Shown: positions 41,906-50,658 of the stretch, piece after piece | Numbering within the stretch: the stretch's first letter is position 1 | How the letters are laid out: each line of letters begins with the position of its first letter | From: Nonomuraea sp. PA05 | GTDB taxonomy: Bacteria > Actinomycetota > Actinomycetes > Streptosporangiales > Streptosporangiaceae | DNA: 64,000 nucleotides | Assembly: GCF_008086045.1 (NCBI RefSeq) | Contig: NZ_VSEY01000020.1 | Span: 1 to 64,000 of the forward strand | Direction of reading: 5' to 3' | Position numbers and translations under genes: made by a program | The notes under the pieces: model-generated | What the model was told of the DNA's origin: nothing | Database searches by the model: none | Seen by the model: the letters and a program-made list of their open reading frames with translations, nothing else

Positions 41906-43743
41906 TGCCATTGAACGAAAGATCGCTCATCGGCCAGGAGGTGGCCGGGTACTACATCGAGGACATCGTCGGCAAGGGCGGCATGGCCGTCGTCTACCTG
42001 GCACTCGACCCGAGGTTGAGCCGCCGGGTGGCGCTGAAGATCCTCAACCCGGTGCTCAGCGTCGACGACAGGTTCAGGCAACGGTTCATCCTGGAGTCCA
42101 GGACGGTCGCCAGCATCGAGCACCCCAACATCATCCCGATCTACGAGGCGAACGCGGACGTGGACGGCGTCCTGTACATCGCCATGCGGTACGTGGACGG
42201 CCTCGACCTGCGCCGCCTCATCTACGACCGAGGCCCGCTGCCGATCGGGCAGGCGAACCAGATCTTCGCGCAGACGGCCGCCGCGCTCGACGCCGCCCAC
42301 GCGCACGACCTGATCCACCGCGACGTCAAGCCGGCCAACATCCTGCTGGCCGGTGACCACGTCTACCTGACCGACTTCGGCATCACCAAGCATCGCTCGT
42401 CGATCTCCGGGCTGACGCAGACCGACCAGTTCATCGGCACGCCCCGGTACATGTCGCCCGAGCAGATCAACAAGGAGCACATCGACGGCCGCTGCGACCA
42501 GTACGCGCTGGCCTGCGTGGTCTACGAGGCGCTGTCGGCGCGGCTGCCGTTCCAGCGCGAGAACGACATCGCGCTGCTCTGGGCGCACCTGGCCGAGCAG
42601 CCGACGCCGCTGTCACAGCTCCGGCCCGAGCTGCCCGCGCAGGTGGACGGCGTGATCATGCGCGCGCTGGCCAAGTCGCCCGAGCAGCGGTACGCGACCT
42701 GCACCGAGTTCGTGACCGCGCTGCGGGACGCGATCAGCGGGCAGCAGCAGGATCCCTTCGGCGACCCGTTCGGCGGCTTCGGCTCTCGGCCGAACCTGGG
42801 GTCCGGGTCGCACCTCGTGCCGCCTCCCGGGCAGAGCCCGCACTCCGGGCCCTATCCCGTGCAGCGCCGGGGGGCCCACGCGGCGCCCCAGCAGGGGCCT
42901 GGCTCGGGGCCGCACTCCCTGCCCGGCTCAGGGCCGGGATCGGGGCCGCATTCCGTGCCTGGCGCGGCGGGGCAGGGGCACAACTCCGGGCCGGGGTCAG
43001 TGCCGCCGTTCGCGGCGCCGTTCACGCAGGGTCCGGCGGGCGGGCCGGCCACCCAGCCGGCCACCCAGCCGGCCAGCCAGTCAGCCCGTCAGTCAGCCCG
43101 TCAGCCGGCCCGGCAGCCGGCCCGCCCGGCGGGCAAGCGGCCGGGCCGGGTGCCGATCGTGGCCGCCACGCTGGTGGCCGCCGTGGCCGCGCTCGCCCTG
43201 GTGGCGTTCGTGGTCATGAACAACCGCGGTGACACCTGGACGACGTACAAGACCAGCGCCGCCGCGCCGCTCACGTTCGACTACCCGGGCGACTGGACGG
43301 TGCGCACCCACCAGGACCTGTTCGCCGTGGCGTCCTCGCACGCCACGGAGTTCGAGGAGCTGTTCGTGGCCGGTCCCGGCGCCGACTGGTCCGAGGTGAA
43401 GGAGATCGTCAACAGCGACCCCGAGGGCGTCGCCGGCGTGTACGTCCAGGTCTCCGACACCCTCGACGCCAGCGGCACCGCCGAGATGATGAAGCCCAAG
43501 ATGGAGGCCCTGCTCCCCGGCCAGGTCGACCTCGACAAACCCGTGCAGGACCAAGCGGGCAGCAGCCCCGCCACCCGTTTCGACGGCTCCCTGCACGACC
43601 CGGCCAGCGGCGCCAGGCTCGCCTTCGTGAGCTACGTGGTCGACCGCGAGCCCAAGACCATGCTGATCATGTACTTCTGCGGCAAGACGAGCTGCGACGA
43701 CGCCACCCAGACGAGGTTCAGGCAGAGCGTGCGGATGTCCTGA
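41905..43743 (+). CDS. Receptor-type Ser/Thr protein kinase (PknB-like)
   Basis: 612 residues. Kinase domain about 10-280: glycine loop VGKGGMAVVYLA, VALKIL (Lys), HRDVKPANILL (catalytic Asp near residue 137), DFGITK and GTPRYMSPEQ. A Gly/Ser/Pro/Gln-rich linker with repeats (GSGPHS, ATQPATQPAS, SARQ) leads to a single membrane helix (VPIVAATLVAAVAALALVAF) and an extracellular domain of about 170 residues with one Cys pair (FCGKTSC). Coupled to the degenerate-protease gene upstream, which may supply the signal. Role inferred from family: sensing of cell-wall or stress signals. Confidence 0.92.
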   Translation: MPLNERSLIGQEVAGYYIEDIVGKGGMAVVYLALDPRLSRRVALKILNPVLSVDDRFRQRFILESRTVASIEHPNIIPIYEANADVDGVLYIAMRYVDGLDLRRLIYDRGPLPIGQANQIFAQTAAALDAAHAHDLIHRDVKPANILLAGDHVYLTDFGITKHRSSISGLTQTDQFIGTPRYMSPEQINKEHIDGRCDQYALACVVYEALSARLPFQRENDIALLWAHLAEQPTPLSQLRPELPAQVDGVIMRALAKSPEQRYATCTEFVTALRDAISGQQQDPFGDPFGGFGSRPNLGSGSHLVPPPGQSPHSGPYPVQRRGAHAAPQQGPGSGPHSLPGSGPGSGPHSVPGAAGQGHNSGPGSVPPFAAPFTQGPAGGPATQPATQPASQSARQSARQPARQPARPAGKRPGRVPIVAATLVAAVAALALVAFVVMNNRGDTWTTYKTSAAAPLTFDYPGDWTVRTHQDLFAVASSHATEFEELFVAGPGADWSEVKEIVNSDPEGVAGVYVQVSDTLDASGTAEMMKPKMEALLPGQVDLDKPVQDQAGSSPATRFDGSLHDPASGARLAFVSYVVDREPKTMLIMYFCGKTSCDDATQTRFRQSVRMS

Positions 43744-43823
43744 CTTGGAACTCACTTGCGTACGGCTTGGCAGGGGAGTTCTCGCGGTGTTCAAGGCGGC
43801 ACCCCGCCGTCTAACCTCCGCGT

Positions 43824-44480
43824 GTGGGCATTCGCATAGTCATCGCGGACGATCAGGCGATGGTCAGGGCCGGGCTGCGCATGGTCGTCGAGAGCGATCC
43901 CGGCATGGAAGTCGTCGGAGAGGCGGCCGACGGGCGTGAGGCCGTCGCCGTGGCCAGGCGCACCCGGCCGGACATCGTCCTCATGGACATCTCGATGCCC
44001 CGGCTCGACGGGCTGGCGGCGGCCAAGGAGCTGCTGGACGCGCCCGCGCCGCCCAAGGTGATCACGCTGACCACGTTCGACACCGACGAGAACCTCTACG
44101 CCGCGCTGCGCGCCGGCACCAGCGGCTTCCTGCTGAAGGTGTCGCCGCCCGAGCAGCTGCTGGAGGCGATCAGAGTGGTGCACGCCGGCGACGCGCTGCT
44201 CGACCCGGCCGTGACGAGCCGGGTGATCGCCACGTTCGCCGGCCGCGCCGAGCCCAGGCCGTCGCCCGCTCTGGCCGAGCTGACGCCGCGTGAGCTGGAG
44301 GTGCTGCGGCTGCTGGCGCGCGGGCTCACCAACGCGGAGATCGCCAGGGACCTGTTCGTCGGGGAGGCCACGGTCAAGACGCACGTGGCGCGGGTGCTGA
44401 TGAAGCTGTCGCTGCGTGACCGGGCGCAGGCCGTGGTGTTCGCGTACGAGACCGGCGTCGTACGGCCTGGGGCTGTTTAG
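43824..44480 (+). CDS. NarL/FixJ-family response regulator (no adjacent kinase)
   Basis: 218 residues. Receiver domain starts MGIRIVIADDQAMVRAG with phospho-acceptor Asp55 (DIVLMDISMP) and Lys in GFLLKVSPP; LuxR helix-turn-helix at LTPRELEVLRLLARGLTNAE and GEATVKTHVARVLMKL. No histidine kinase lies next to it. Preceded by the Ser/Thr kinase gene across 80 bp on the same strand, so cross-talk is conceivable. GTG start. Confidence 0.92.
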   Translation: MGIRIVIADDQAMVRAGLRMVVESDPGMEVVGEAADGREAVAVARRTRPDIVLMDISMPRLDGLAAAKELLDAPAPPKVITLTTFDTDENLYAALRAGTSGFLLKVSPPEQLLEAIRVVHAGDALLDPAVTSRVIATFAGRAEPRPSPALAELTPRELEVLRLLARGLTNAEIARDLFVGEATVKTHVARVLMKLSLRDRAQAVVFAYETGVVRPGAV

Positions 44481-44506
44481 CCGGGAGGGACTAGCGAGGA
44501 TTTCCG

Positions 44507-44520
44507 TATATGTGTGTATA
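44507..44520. promoter_or_regulatory. AT-rich inverted repeat upstream of the DUF6421 operon
   Basis: TATA-TGTGTG-TATA stands out in this GC-rich region, 38 bp before the start codon, and may contain a -10 element or an operator for a GntR- or TetR-like repressor. A second pair, CTGCA at about 44526 and TGCAG at about 44542, flanks the leader before the GCAGGAG ribosome site. Confidence 0.4.
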
Positions 44521-44557
44521 TTTTCCTGCACAAGGCGGCTGATGCAGGAGATATTTC

Positions 44558-46771
44558 ATGCGATCGTTCCCCCAGGTGTTGTTCGACGAGGCTCACAGCG
44601 AGTCGTGGACCATCCGGCGCGAGCTGGCCGAGTCCATCAATCCCGCCCATCCCGACGACAACAGCTACGCCCGCGCGGCCGGGCTGCTGCGGCACCTGGG
44701 ACACACGGTCACCGCTCACCCGTCTGGCCCGCTCGGCCCCGACGTGCTGGCCGGGCAGGACGTCCTGGTGATCGCGCACCCGTCGGGTGACCGCTGGGAG
44801 CGCACCACCGGGCAGGGCAGCCCCGTCTTCACCGCCGAGGAACTGGACGCCGTCGAGGCGTTCGTCGCCGGGGGTGGCGGGCTCGTCGTGCTGGCCGAGG
44901 AGGAGCAGGACAAGTACGGCAACAACCTGCGCGCCCTGCTCGCCCGCTTCGGCGTGGACGTGCGGCACACCACCGTGCGCGACCCCCGCCACGCCCACCG
45001 GGACGTGGCCACCTGGGTGCTGGGGGAACGTTCCAGCGACCTCGGGCTGCTCGCCGGGGTGCGGACGGCCTGCTTCTACCGTGCGGGCACGCTGGCGGCC
45101 GACGGGGCGCAGGTGCTCTTCGCCACCTCCGCGACGGCGGACCCGGCGGGCGAGCCGCTGGCGGTGGCGCTGCGGCACGGCAAGGGACGGGTCGTCGTGT
45201 TCGCCGACTCCGACCTGTTCGGTGACGACTCGATCGACGATCACGATCACCGCGTGCTCTGGCAGAACGTGGTCACCTGGGCTGCCAGGCTCCCCGCCGA
45301 CGGCGCCGAAGGTGCTGGCGCGGCTGGTCACGAGGTCGTCGGGAAGGCGCATGGCAAGGCGCTTGGCGCGGCGCGCGATGAGGCGCACGGCGCGGCGCGC
45401 GATGAGGCGCACGGCGCGGCGCGCGATGAGGCGAGCGGCGGGGCGCTGGGCGAGGCGGGCGGCGAGGCGTCCGTGCAGGTCAAGGCGGCCCTGTTCGGGC
45501 GGCTCAAGGAGGCCGTGGAGGAGCTGCGGCCGCTCCAGGTCAAGGACGGCTCGGTGCCGGAGGAGTCAAGGGCGCGGGCCAAGACCCTGGTGAGCCGGAT
45601 CACCGCGCACGTGAGCGAGATCTCCGAGCACTTCCCGCACGACGCCGCCTACCTCCAGGCCGTCAGGAACGACCTGACCAAGTGGTCGGCACAGGACCTG
45701 GGCGTGCCCGACTTCCTCGACTCGCTGAACCACTTCCACCCCGACACCCAGCGCCTCGACAGGCTGGAGCACGTCGTGGTGTTCCCCATGTACACCCAGA
45801 ACGGCAACCCGGTCCGCAATCTGGAAGCCGTCTGGATCCGCACGATCTGGCCCGGCTGGCTGGCCGAGCTGGAGGCGGGCGGCTACGACAACCCGATGTT
45901 CGTGCCGATCGCGTTCGTGGACTTCACCTCCGGCTACGACACGCACTCGGCGGTGCTGTTCCCCGAGACGGTGGCGGTGCGGCAGGCGCCCGCCAGGTTC
46001 ACCTGGGGCGGGATCTTCGCCGACCGCGAGGCCGCCAGGTTCAGGCGGGTCTCCTCGGCCGCCGTCGAGACGCTCAGGCTGGACCTGCCGCCCGACGCCG
46101 AGCGGCTGCTGGCCTCGCAGCGGCTGGCGCAGGACACGTTCGTGCTCTGGGACCTGGTGCACGACCGCACCCACAGCCACGGCGACCTGCCGTTCGACCC
46201 GTTCATGATCAAGCAGCGGATGCCGTACTGGCTGTACGCGCTGGAGGAGCTGCGCTGCGACCTGACCGCGTTCGGGGAGGCTGTGGAGCTGGAGCGGCGG
46301 GGTGTGCCGTACGCGCGGTACGTGCAGACGGCGATCCTGTTCGACCGGCTGTTCCGCTTCCCCGTCACGGGGGAGCGGGTGCGCAACTACGACGGGCTCG
46401 GCGGGCAGCTCCTGTTCGCCTACCTGCACCGCAACGACGTCGTGCGGTGGACCGACAACCGGCTCACGATCGACTGGGACCGGGTCGCCGACGGGGTGGC
46501 CGATCTGCGCGGGGAGGTCGAGAAGCTGTATCGCGACAGCATCGACCGGTCCAAGCTGGCGCACTGGCTGGCGGCGTACGAGCTGGTGAGCGCGTACGTG
46601 GCGGCGCATCCCGGCTCGACCTGGGCGAAGGGGGTGGACGCGCTGCCCGAGGAGCAGAAGGCGAAGGTGGACGCGGTGCTGCCCGACGAGTTCCCGCTCA
46701 GCATGTTCTACGAGGCACTGCGCCGTAAGCTGACAGACGTAGTCGAATCGACTAAGGGACTCCGAGCATGA
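44558..46771 (+). CDS. DUF6421-family protein with extra N-terminal glutamine-amidotransferase-like domain
   Basis: 737 residues. Residues 1-245 resemble a GATase-1/DUF4350-like domain (VLIAHPSG-type strand, FTAEELDAVEAFVAGGGGLV, FADSDLFGDDSIDDHDH). Residues about 262-300 are a GAARDEAH repeat linker. From about 310 the sequence follows DUF6421: LRPLQVKDGSVPEESRARAK, FPMYTQNGNPVRNLEAVWIR, PIAFVDFTSGYDTHSAVLFP. Within it, H535-D-R-T-H539-S-H541 and E563-E-L-R-C-D568 look like metal-ligand motifs of the HExxH-type zinc hydrolases, but no family assignment is possible. First gene of a three-gene overlapping operon; RBS GCAGGAG. Confidence 0.78.
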   Translation: MRSFPQVLFDEAHSESWTIRRELAESINPAHPDDNSYARAAGLLRHLGHTVTAHPSGPLGPDVLAGQDVLVIAHPSGDRWERTTGQGSPVFTAEELDAVEAFVAGGGGLVVLAEEEQDKYGNNLRALLARFGVDVRHTTVRDPRHAHRDVATWVLGERSSDLGLLAGVRTACFYRAGTLAADGAQVLFATSATADPAGEPLAVALRHGKGRVVVFADSDLFGDDSIDDHDHRVLWQNVVTWAARLPADGAEGAGAAGHEVVGKAHGKALGAARDEAHGAARDEAHGAARDEASGGALGEAGGEASVQVKAALFGRLKEAVEELRPLQVKDGSVPEESRARAKTLVSRITAHVSEISEHFPHDAAYLQAVRNDLTKWSAQDLGVPDFLDSLNHFHPDTQRLDRLEHVVVFPMYTQNGNPVRNLEAVWIRTIWPGWLAELEAGGYDNPMFVPIAFVDFTSGYDTHSAVLFPETVAVRQAPARFTWGGIFADREAARFRRVSSAAVETLRLDLPPDAERLLASQRLAQDTFVLWDLVHDRTHSHGDLPFDPFMIKQRMPYWLYALEELRCDLTAFGEAVELERRGVPYARYVQTAILFDRLFRFPVTGERVRNYDGLGGQLLFAYLHRNDVVRWTDNRLTIDWDRVADGVADLRGEVEKLYRDSIDRSKLAHWLAAYELVSAYVAAHPGSTWAKGVDALPEEQKAKVDAVLPDEFPLSMFYEALRRKLTDVVESTKGLRA
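45365..45436 (+). repeat. 24-bp tandem repeat, three copies (GAARDEAH linker)
   Basis: Three adjacent 24-bp units at 45365, 45389 and 45413, each beginning GGCGCGGCGCGCGATGAGGC; the first two are identical and the third changes at the end. In frame they encode GAARDEAH, GAARDEAH and GAARDEAS, a helical charged linker between the two domains of the DUF6421 fusion protein. Near-identity suggests recent expansion. Confidence 0.9.
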
Positions 46772-47397
46772 TCATTCTGGTTACCGGGGCCGGAGGGCCC
46801 GCAGGTGAGGCCGTGTCCGGATATTTCCGGAAACAGGGTCACACTGTGATCGGCGTGGACAAGCAGGACGTGGACCTGCTCGACCGCGCCGCCGTACAGG
46901 GCCTCGCCGACCGCGTCGAGCGCGAGCACGGCCGCGTGGACGGCGTGGTGCACCTGGTCGGCGGCTGGCGCGGGGCCGGCTCGTTCGCCGAGACCGACCT
47001 GCGCGACTGGGACCTCCTGCACGACCTGCTGATCCGCACCCTCCAGCACGTCTCGCTGGCCTTCGAGCCGCTGCTGCGCCGCAGCGACGACGGCCGCTTC
47101 GTGATCGTCTCGGCCAAGGCGGCACAGGCCCCGTCCGCCGGAGGAGCAGTCTACGCGGCGGCCAAGGCGGCGGCGGAGGCCTGGACGCTCTCCCTGGCCG
47201 ACGCGCTCAGGGGCACCTCCAGCGCGGCCACCGTCCTCGTCGTCAAGGCACTGGTGAACGACTCCATGCGCGCGGCGAACCCCGACGCGAAGTTCTCCGG
47301 CTTCACCGACGTCGGCGACCTGGCGGCGGCCATCGGCGGGCTCTACGAACGCCCCGCCGCAGAGATCAACGGCACACGATTGGACCTGTCTTCTTGA
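46768..47397 (+). CDS. SDR-family oxidoreductase (DUF6421 operon)
   Basis: 209 residues, short SDR. Cofactor motif LVTGAGGPAG at the N-terminus (TGxxGxxG form), VHLVGG in place of NNAG, catalytic Ser in FVIVSAKAAQ and YAAAK (Tyr-x3-Lys). The short C-terminus is typical of the small SDR branch. ATG overlaps the DUF6421 stop (ATGA), and its stop overlaps the next start (TTGA). Substrate presumably made or used by the neighbouring PLP enzyme. Confidence 0.88.
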   Translation: MIILVTGAGGPAGEAVSGYFRKQGHTVIGVDKQDVDLLDRAAVQGLADRVEREHGRVDGVVHLVGGWRGAGSFAETDLRDWDLLHDLLIRTLQHVSLAFEPLLRRSDDGRFVIVSAKAAQAPSAGGAVYAAAKAAAEAWTLSLADALRGTSSAATVLVVKALVNDSMRAANPDAKFSGFTDVGDLAAAIGGLYERPAAEINGTRLDLSS

Positions 47398-48446
47398 ACC
47401 CCCGGCACGACCCCCGGCTCAAGGCCTTCGCCAGCGACAACTACGCCGGGGTGCACCCCGAGATCCTCCAGGCCATCGTCGCCGCCAACGGCGGCCACCA
47501 GACCTCCTACGGCGACGACGTCTACACCGAGGCCATGCGGGAGGTCTTCCAGCAGCACTTCGGCGAGCGCGCGCAGGCGTGGCCGGTGTTCAACGGCACC
47601 GCCGCCAACGTCGTCTCCCTGCGCTCCATGACCGCGCAGTGGGAGGCGGTCATCTGCGCCGAGAGCGCCCACATCAACACCGACGAGGGCGGCGCCCCCG
47701 AGGTGGCGGGCGGCATCAAGCTGCTCACCGTCCCCACGCCCGACGGCAAGCTCACCCCCGAGCTGATCGACCGGCAGGCCTGGGGCTTCGGCGACGTGCA
47801 CCGCGCCCAGCCGAAGGTGGTCTCCATCTCCAACACCACCGAGCTGGGCACCGTCTACACCGCCGCCGAGATCGCCGCGATCTGCTCGCACGCCCACGAC
47901 CTGGGCCTGCTCGTGCACCTCGACGGCTCCCGCCTGACCAACGCCGCCGCCGCGCTCGACGTCCCGATGCGGGCGCTGACCACCGACGCGGGCGTGGACG
48001 TGATCTCCTTCGGCGGCACGAAGATCGGCCTGATGTACGGCGAGGCCGTCGTCGTGCTCAACCCGGACGCCGCCACCGGCATCGACTACCTGCGCAAGAC
48101 GTTCATGCAGCTCTCGTCGAAGATGCGGTTCGTCTCGGTGCAGTTCGAGGCGCTGCTGTCGGGCGACCTGTGGCTGCGCAACGCCCGGCGGGCCAACGAG
48201 ATGGCGCGGCGGCTGGCCGAGGCGGTCGGGCGGGTGCCCGGGGTGCGGGTGGCCAGGGCGGTCGAGGCCAACGCCGTGTTCGCGGCGCTGCCCCCGGACG
48301 TGGCCGAGCGGCTGCGCAAGCGGTTCAGGTTCTACGACTGGACGGACGGGGAGGTGCGGTGGATGTGCGCGTTCGACACGACGGAGGAGGACGTGGACGC
48401 CTTCGCGGCCGCGCTCGCCGAGGAGATGAGCGACACCCGCCGCTGA
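47394..48446 (+). CDS. PLP-dependent threonine-aldolase-type lyase
   Basis: 350 residues, beta-eliminating lyase/L-threonine aldolase fold (type I PLP). Markers: FASDNYAGVHPEILQAI at the N-terminus, YGDDVYTEAMREVF, FNGTAANVVSLRS, GGHxT-like GGHQTSY, LDGSRLTNAAAALD and the PLP lysine in SFGGTKIGLM. Starts with TTG at 47394, coupled to the SDR stop. Reaction may be cleavage of a beta-hydroxy amino acid. Confidence 0.9.
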   Translation: MNPRHDPRLKAFASDNYAGVHPEILQAIVAANGGHQTSYGDDVYTEAMREVFQQHFGERAQAWPVFNGTAANVVSLRSMTAQWEAVICAESAHINTDEGGAPEVAGGIKLLTVPTPDGKLTPELIDRQAWGFGDVHRAQPKVVSISNTTELGTVYTAAEIAAICSHAHDLGLLVHLDGSRLTNAAAALDVPMRALTTDAGVDVISFGGTKIGLMYGEAVVVLNPDAATGIDYLRKTFMQLSSKMRFVSVQFEALLSGDLWLRNARRANEMARRLAEAVGRVPGVRVARAVEANAVFAALPPDVAERLRKRFRFYDWTDGEVRWMCAFDTTEEDVDAFAAALAEEMSDTRR

Positions 48447-48462
48447 GACCCCGAGAGCGGGC

Positions 48463-49863
48463 TCAGCGGTGGCGCAGGGCGAGGCGGGCGGCCTGCCAGC
48501 CGCCCATCCCGTGCACCCCGGGCCCCGGCGGCGTCGAGGACGAGCAGAGGAACACCCCCGGCAGCGGCGTGCGCCACGGGGCGGGCGACCAGACCGGACG
48601 GCGGGCGAACTGCGCCAGGCTGGCCAGCCCGCCCCCGATGTCGCCGCCCACCAGGTTGGGGTCGGCGGCCTCCAGCTCGGCGGGCCCCATCGCGTGCCTG
48701 GCCAGCACCCGGTCGCGGAAGCCGGGCGCGTACCGCTCGATCTGGGCCTCGACGGTGTCCGTCAGGTCGGCCCGCGAGCCGTGCGGGACGTGGCAGTAGG
48801 CCCACAGGGTGTGCCCGCCGCGCGTCGGATCGGCCGCGTACGGCTGGACGAGCAGCACGTACGGCCGGGGCGAGACCCGCCCGGCACTCGCCTCGGCCTC
48901 GCTGAGCGCGATCTCCTCCAGGGTCCCGCCCAGGTGCACCGTGCCCGCCGAGGCCACCGCCGGGTCGCGCCACGGCACCGGCCCGTCCAGCGCCCAGTCC
49001 AGCTTGAACACGCCGGGCCCGTACCGGTAGCGCTCCAGCCGCCGCCGGTACCCGCCGGGCAGGTCGGCCATCGCGAGCAGTTGCCTGGGCGTCACGTCGA
49101 GCACGACGATCGGCGCGTCCAGCTCCGACAGCCGCCGCACCCGGTGCCCGGTGACCGCCTCGCCGCCCAGCGACCTGAGCTCGGCCACCAGCGCGTCGGC
49201 GAGCACCTGCGACCCGCCGCGCACCACCGGCCAGCCCACCAGGTGGGCCAGCACGGCGAGGGTCAGCCCGTAACCGGCCGAGATGGGGGCGCGCAGGTCG
49301 AGCATGGAGTGCGCGGCCATGCCCGCCATCAGCGCCCGCGCCCGCTCGGTCCTGAACGCGCCTCTGGCGAACGTGGTGGCGGGCAGCGCCGCTCCCAGCC
49401 CGAACCTGGCGGCCCTGGCGAACGTCATCGGCCGCGCCGGCCACGGCCCCAGCGGCTTGAGCAGCAGCTCCACCAGCGGCAGCCCGGCCCGCACCGCCGC
49501 GCCCACGGTGGCCGTGTACGCGGCCCCGTCGCGCCCCAGCCCTTCGGCGGTGCGCCGGACGTCGCGGTGCACGAGCACGGCGGGCCGCCCGTCGAGCGGG
49601 TGGGCGGCGACCACCGGCGGATGGGCGAACTCGACCCCCTTGAGGTCCAGCTCCCTGAACGCGGGGGAGGCCAGCGCCATCGCCATCACGGTCGCGCCCA
49701 GGTCGTGCACGTGCCCGGGCAGCGTCAGCTCGGCGGAGCGCAGCCCGCCGCCGAACCGCTCGGCCGCCTCCAGCAGCAGCACCTCGCGCCCGGCGCGGGC
49801 CAGCATGACGGCCGCCATCAGGCCGTTGGGCCCCGATCCCACGACGACCGCGTCGGCGCCCAT
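48463..49863 (-). CDS. Phytoene-desaturase-family FAD oxidoreductase
   Basis: 466 residues. N-terminal dinucleotide motif VVVGSGPNGLMAAVMLARAG and LLEAAERFGGGLRSAELT, then GGSQVLADALVAELRSLGG and C-terminal SSSTPPGPGVHGMGGWQAAR place it in the CrtI/amine-oxidase-like NAD(P)/FAD group. No carotenoid genes are adjacent, so the substrate is uncertain; many such proteins in actinomycetes are of unknown role. Convergent with the lyase gene, four bases from the DUF305 gene upstream. Confidence 0.85.
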   Translation of the reverse strand: MGADAVVVGSGPNGLMAAVMLARAGREVLLLEAAERFGGGLRSAELTLPGHVHDLGATVMAMALASPAFRELDLKGVEFAHPPVVAAHPLDGRPAVLVHRDVRRTAEGLGRDGAAYTATVGAAVRAGLPLVELLLKPLGPWPARPMTFARAARFGLGAALPATTFARGAFRTERARALMAGMAAHSMLDLRAPISAGYGLTLAVLAHLVGWPVVRGGSQVLADALVAELRSLGGEAVTGHRVRRLSELDAPIVVLDVTPRQLLAMADLPGGYRRRLERYRYGPGVFKLDWALDGPVPWRDPAVASAGTVHLGGTLEEIALSEAEASAGRVSPRPYVLLVQPYAADPTRGGHTLWAYCHVPHGSRADLTDTVEAQIERYAPGFRDRVLARHAMGPAELEAADPNLVGGDIGGGLASLAQFARRPVWSPAPWRTPLPGVFLCSSSTPPGPGVHGMGGWQAARLALRHR

Positions 49864-49866
49864 CGC

Positions 49867-50514
49867 CTACTGGCTCTTCAGCATCGACGGGTAGGGCTGC
49901 GCGCCGCGCTGCTTGAGCAGCTCCGTCATGAGCTTGATCTCCCCGCTCTGCCCGCCGACGATCTTCTGCGCCATGCTGACCACCTCGCTGCGCGTGGACA
50001 GCTTGAGCAGCCCCTCGGCCATCTGCACGCCGCCCTCATGGTGGCGGATCATGAGCTGCAGGAACAGCACCTCGGCCTGCGTGCCCTGCGCCTGCTTGAG
50101 CTTGGTCAGCTCGTCGGCCGAGGCCATGCCGGGCATCACACCCGGCGTCACACCCGGCGTCGCCGCCGGTGTGGCGCCGTGCCCGTGACCGCTCATCCAG
50201 GCCATCGGCCGCTGGTCGGTCGCCTGGTTGAGCTTCCACTGCTGCAGCCAGCCCTGGAACATGCCGCGCTGGTTCGACTGGGTGTTGATGATGTCGAAGG
50301 CCAGGCTCCTGATCTCCCTGGCGGGGCCCTTGTCCCTGATGATGAACGCCATGTCGACGGCCTGGGCGTGGTGGGTGGCCATGTCGCGGGCGAAACCGGC
50401 CTCCGGTGAGGTGTCGCCGGGCGTGCCGTCACGGCCGAACAGCAGGAACGCGGCCACGGCGAGCACCAGCACGCCGCAGATGATCAGAATGGGTTTTCTC
50501 ACCGGCTTTTCCAT
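49867..50514 (-). CDS. DUF305 exported protein
   Basis: 215 residues. A single N-terminal membrane anchor or signal (ILIICGVLVLAVAAFLLFG), then DUF305 four-helix ferritin-like repeat with paired His motifs MATHHAQAVDMA and IRHHEGGVQMAEGL. A Pro/Gly/Thr-rich stretch (TPAATPGVTPGVMPGM) separates the halves. The His/Met motifs suggest copper or other metal binding. It is divergent from a DUF3105 gene, a pairing I recognise from other actinomycetes. Confidence 0.9.
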   Translation of the reverse strand: MEKPVRKPILIICGVLVLAVAAFLLFGRDGTPGDTSPEAGFARDMATHHAQAVDMAFIIRDKGPAREIRSLAFDIINTQSNQRGMFQGWLQQWKLNQATDQRPMAWMSGHGHGATPAATPGVTPGVMPGMASADELTKLKQAQGTQAEVLFLQLMIRHHEGGVQMAEGLLKLSTRSEVVSMAQKIVGGQSGEIKLMTELLKQRGAQPYPSMLKSQ

Positions 50515-50658
50515 GGCTGCTCCAGCGTACCCACCTGTGGCCCACCTGCGGGCACGCCGGTTCGCAGGGCTGTGATCGGACGCTTATGTCCCGCTTATTC
50601 TCCGCATACGCCCGCAGGGCATAGGGTGACCCGGAGTTGGTACGCCGATGGAGGAACG

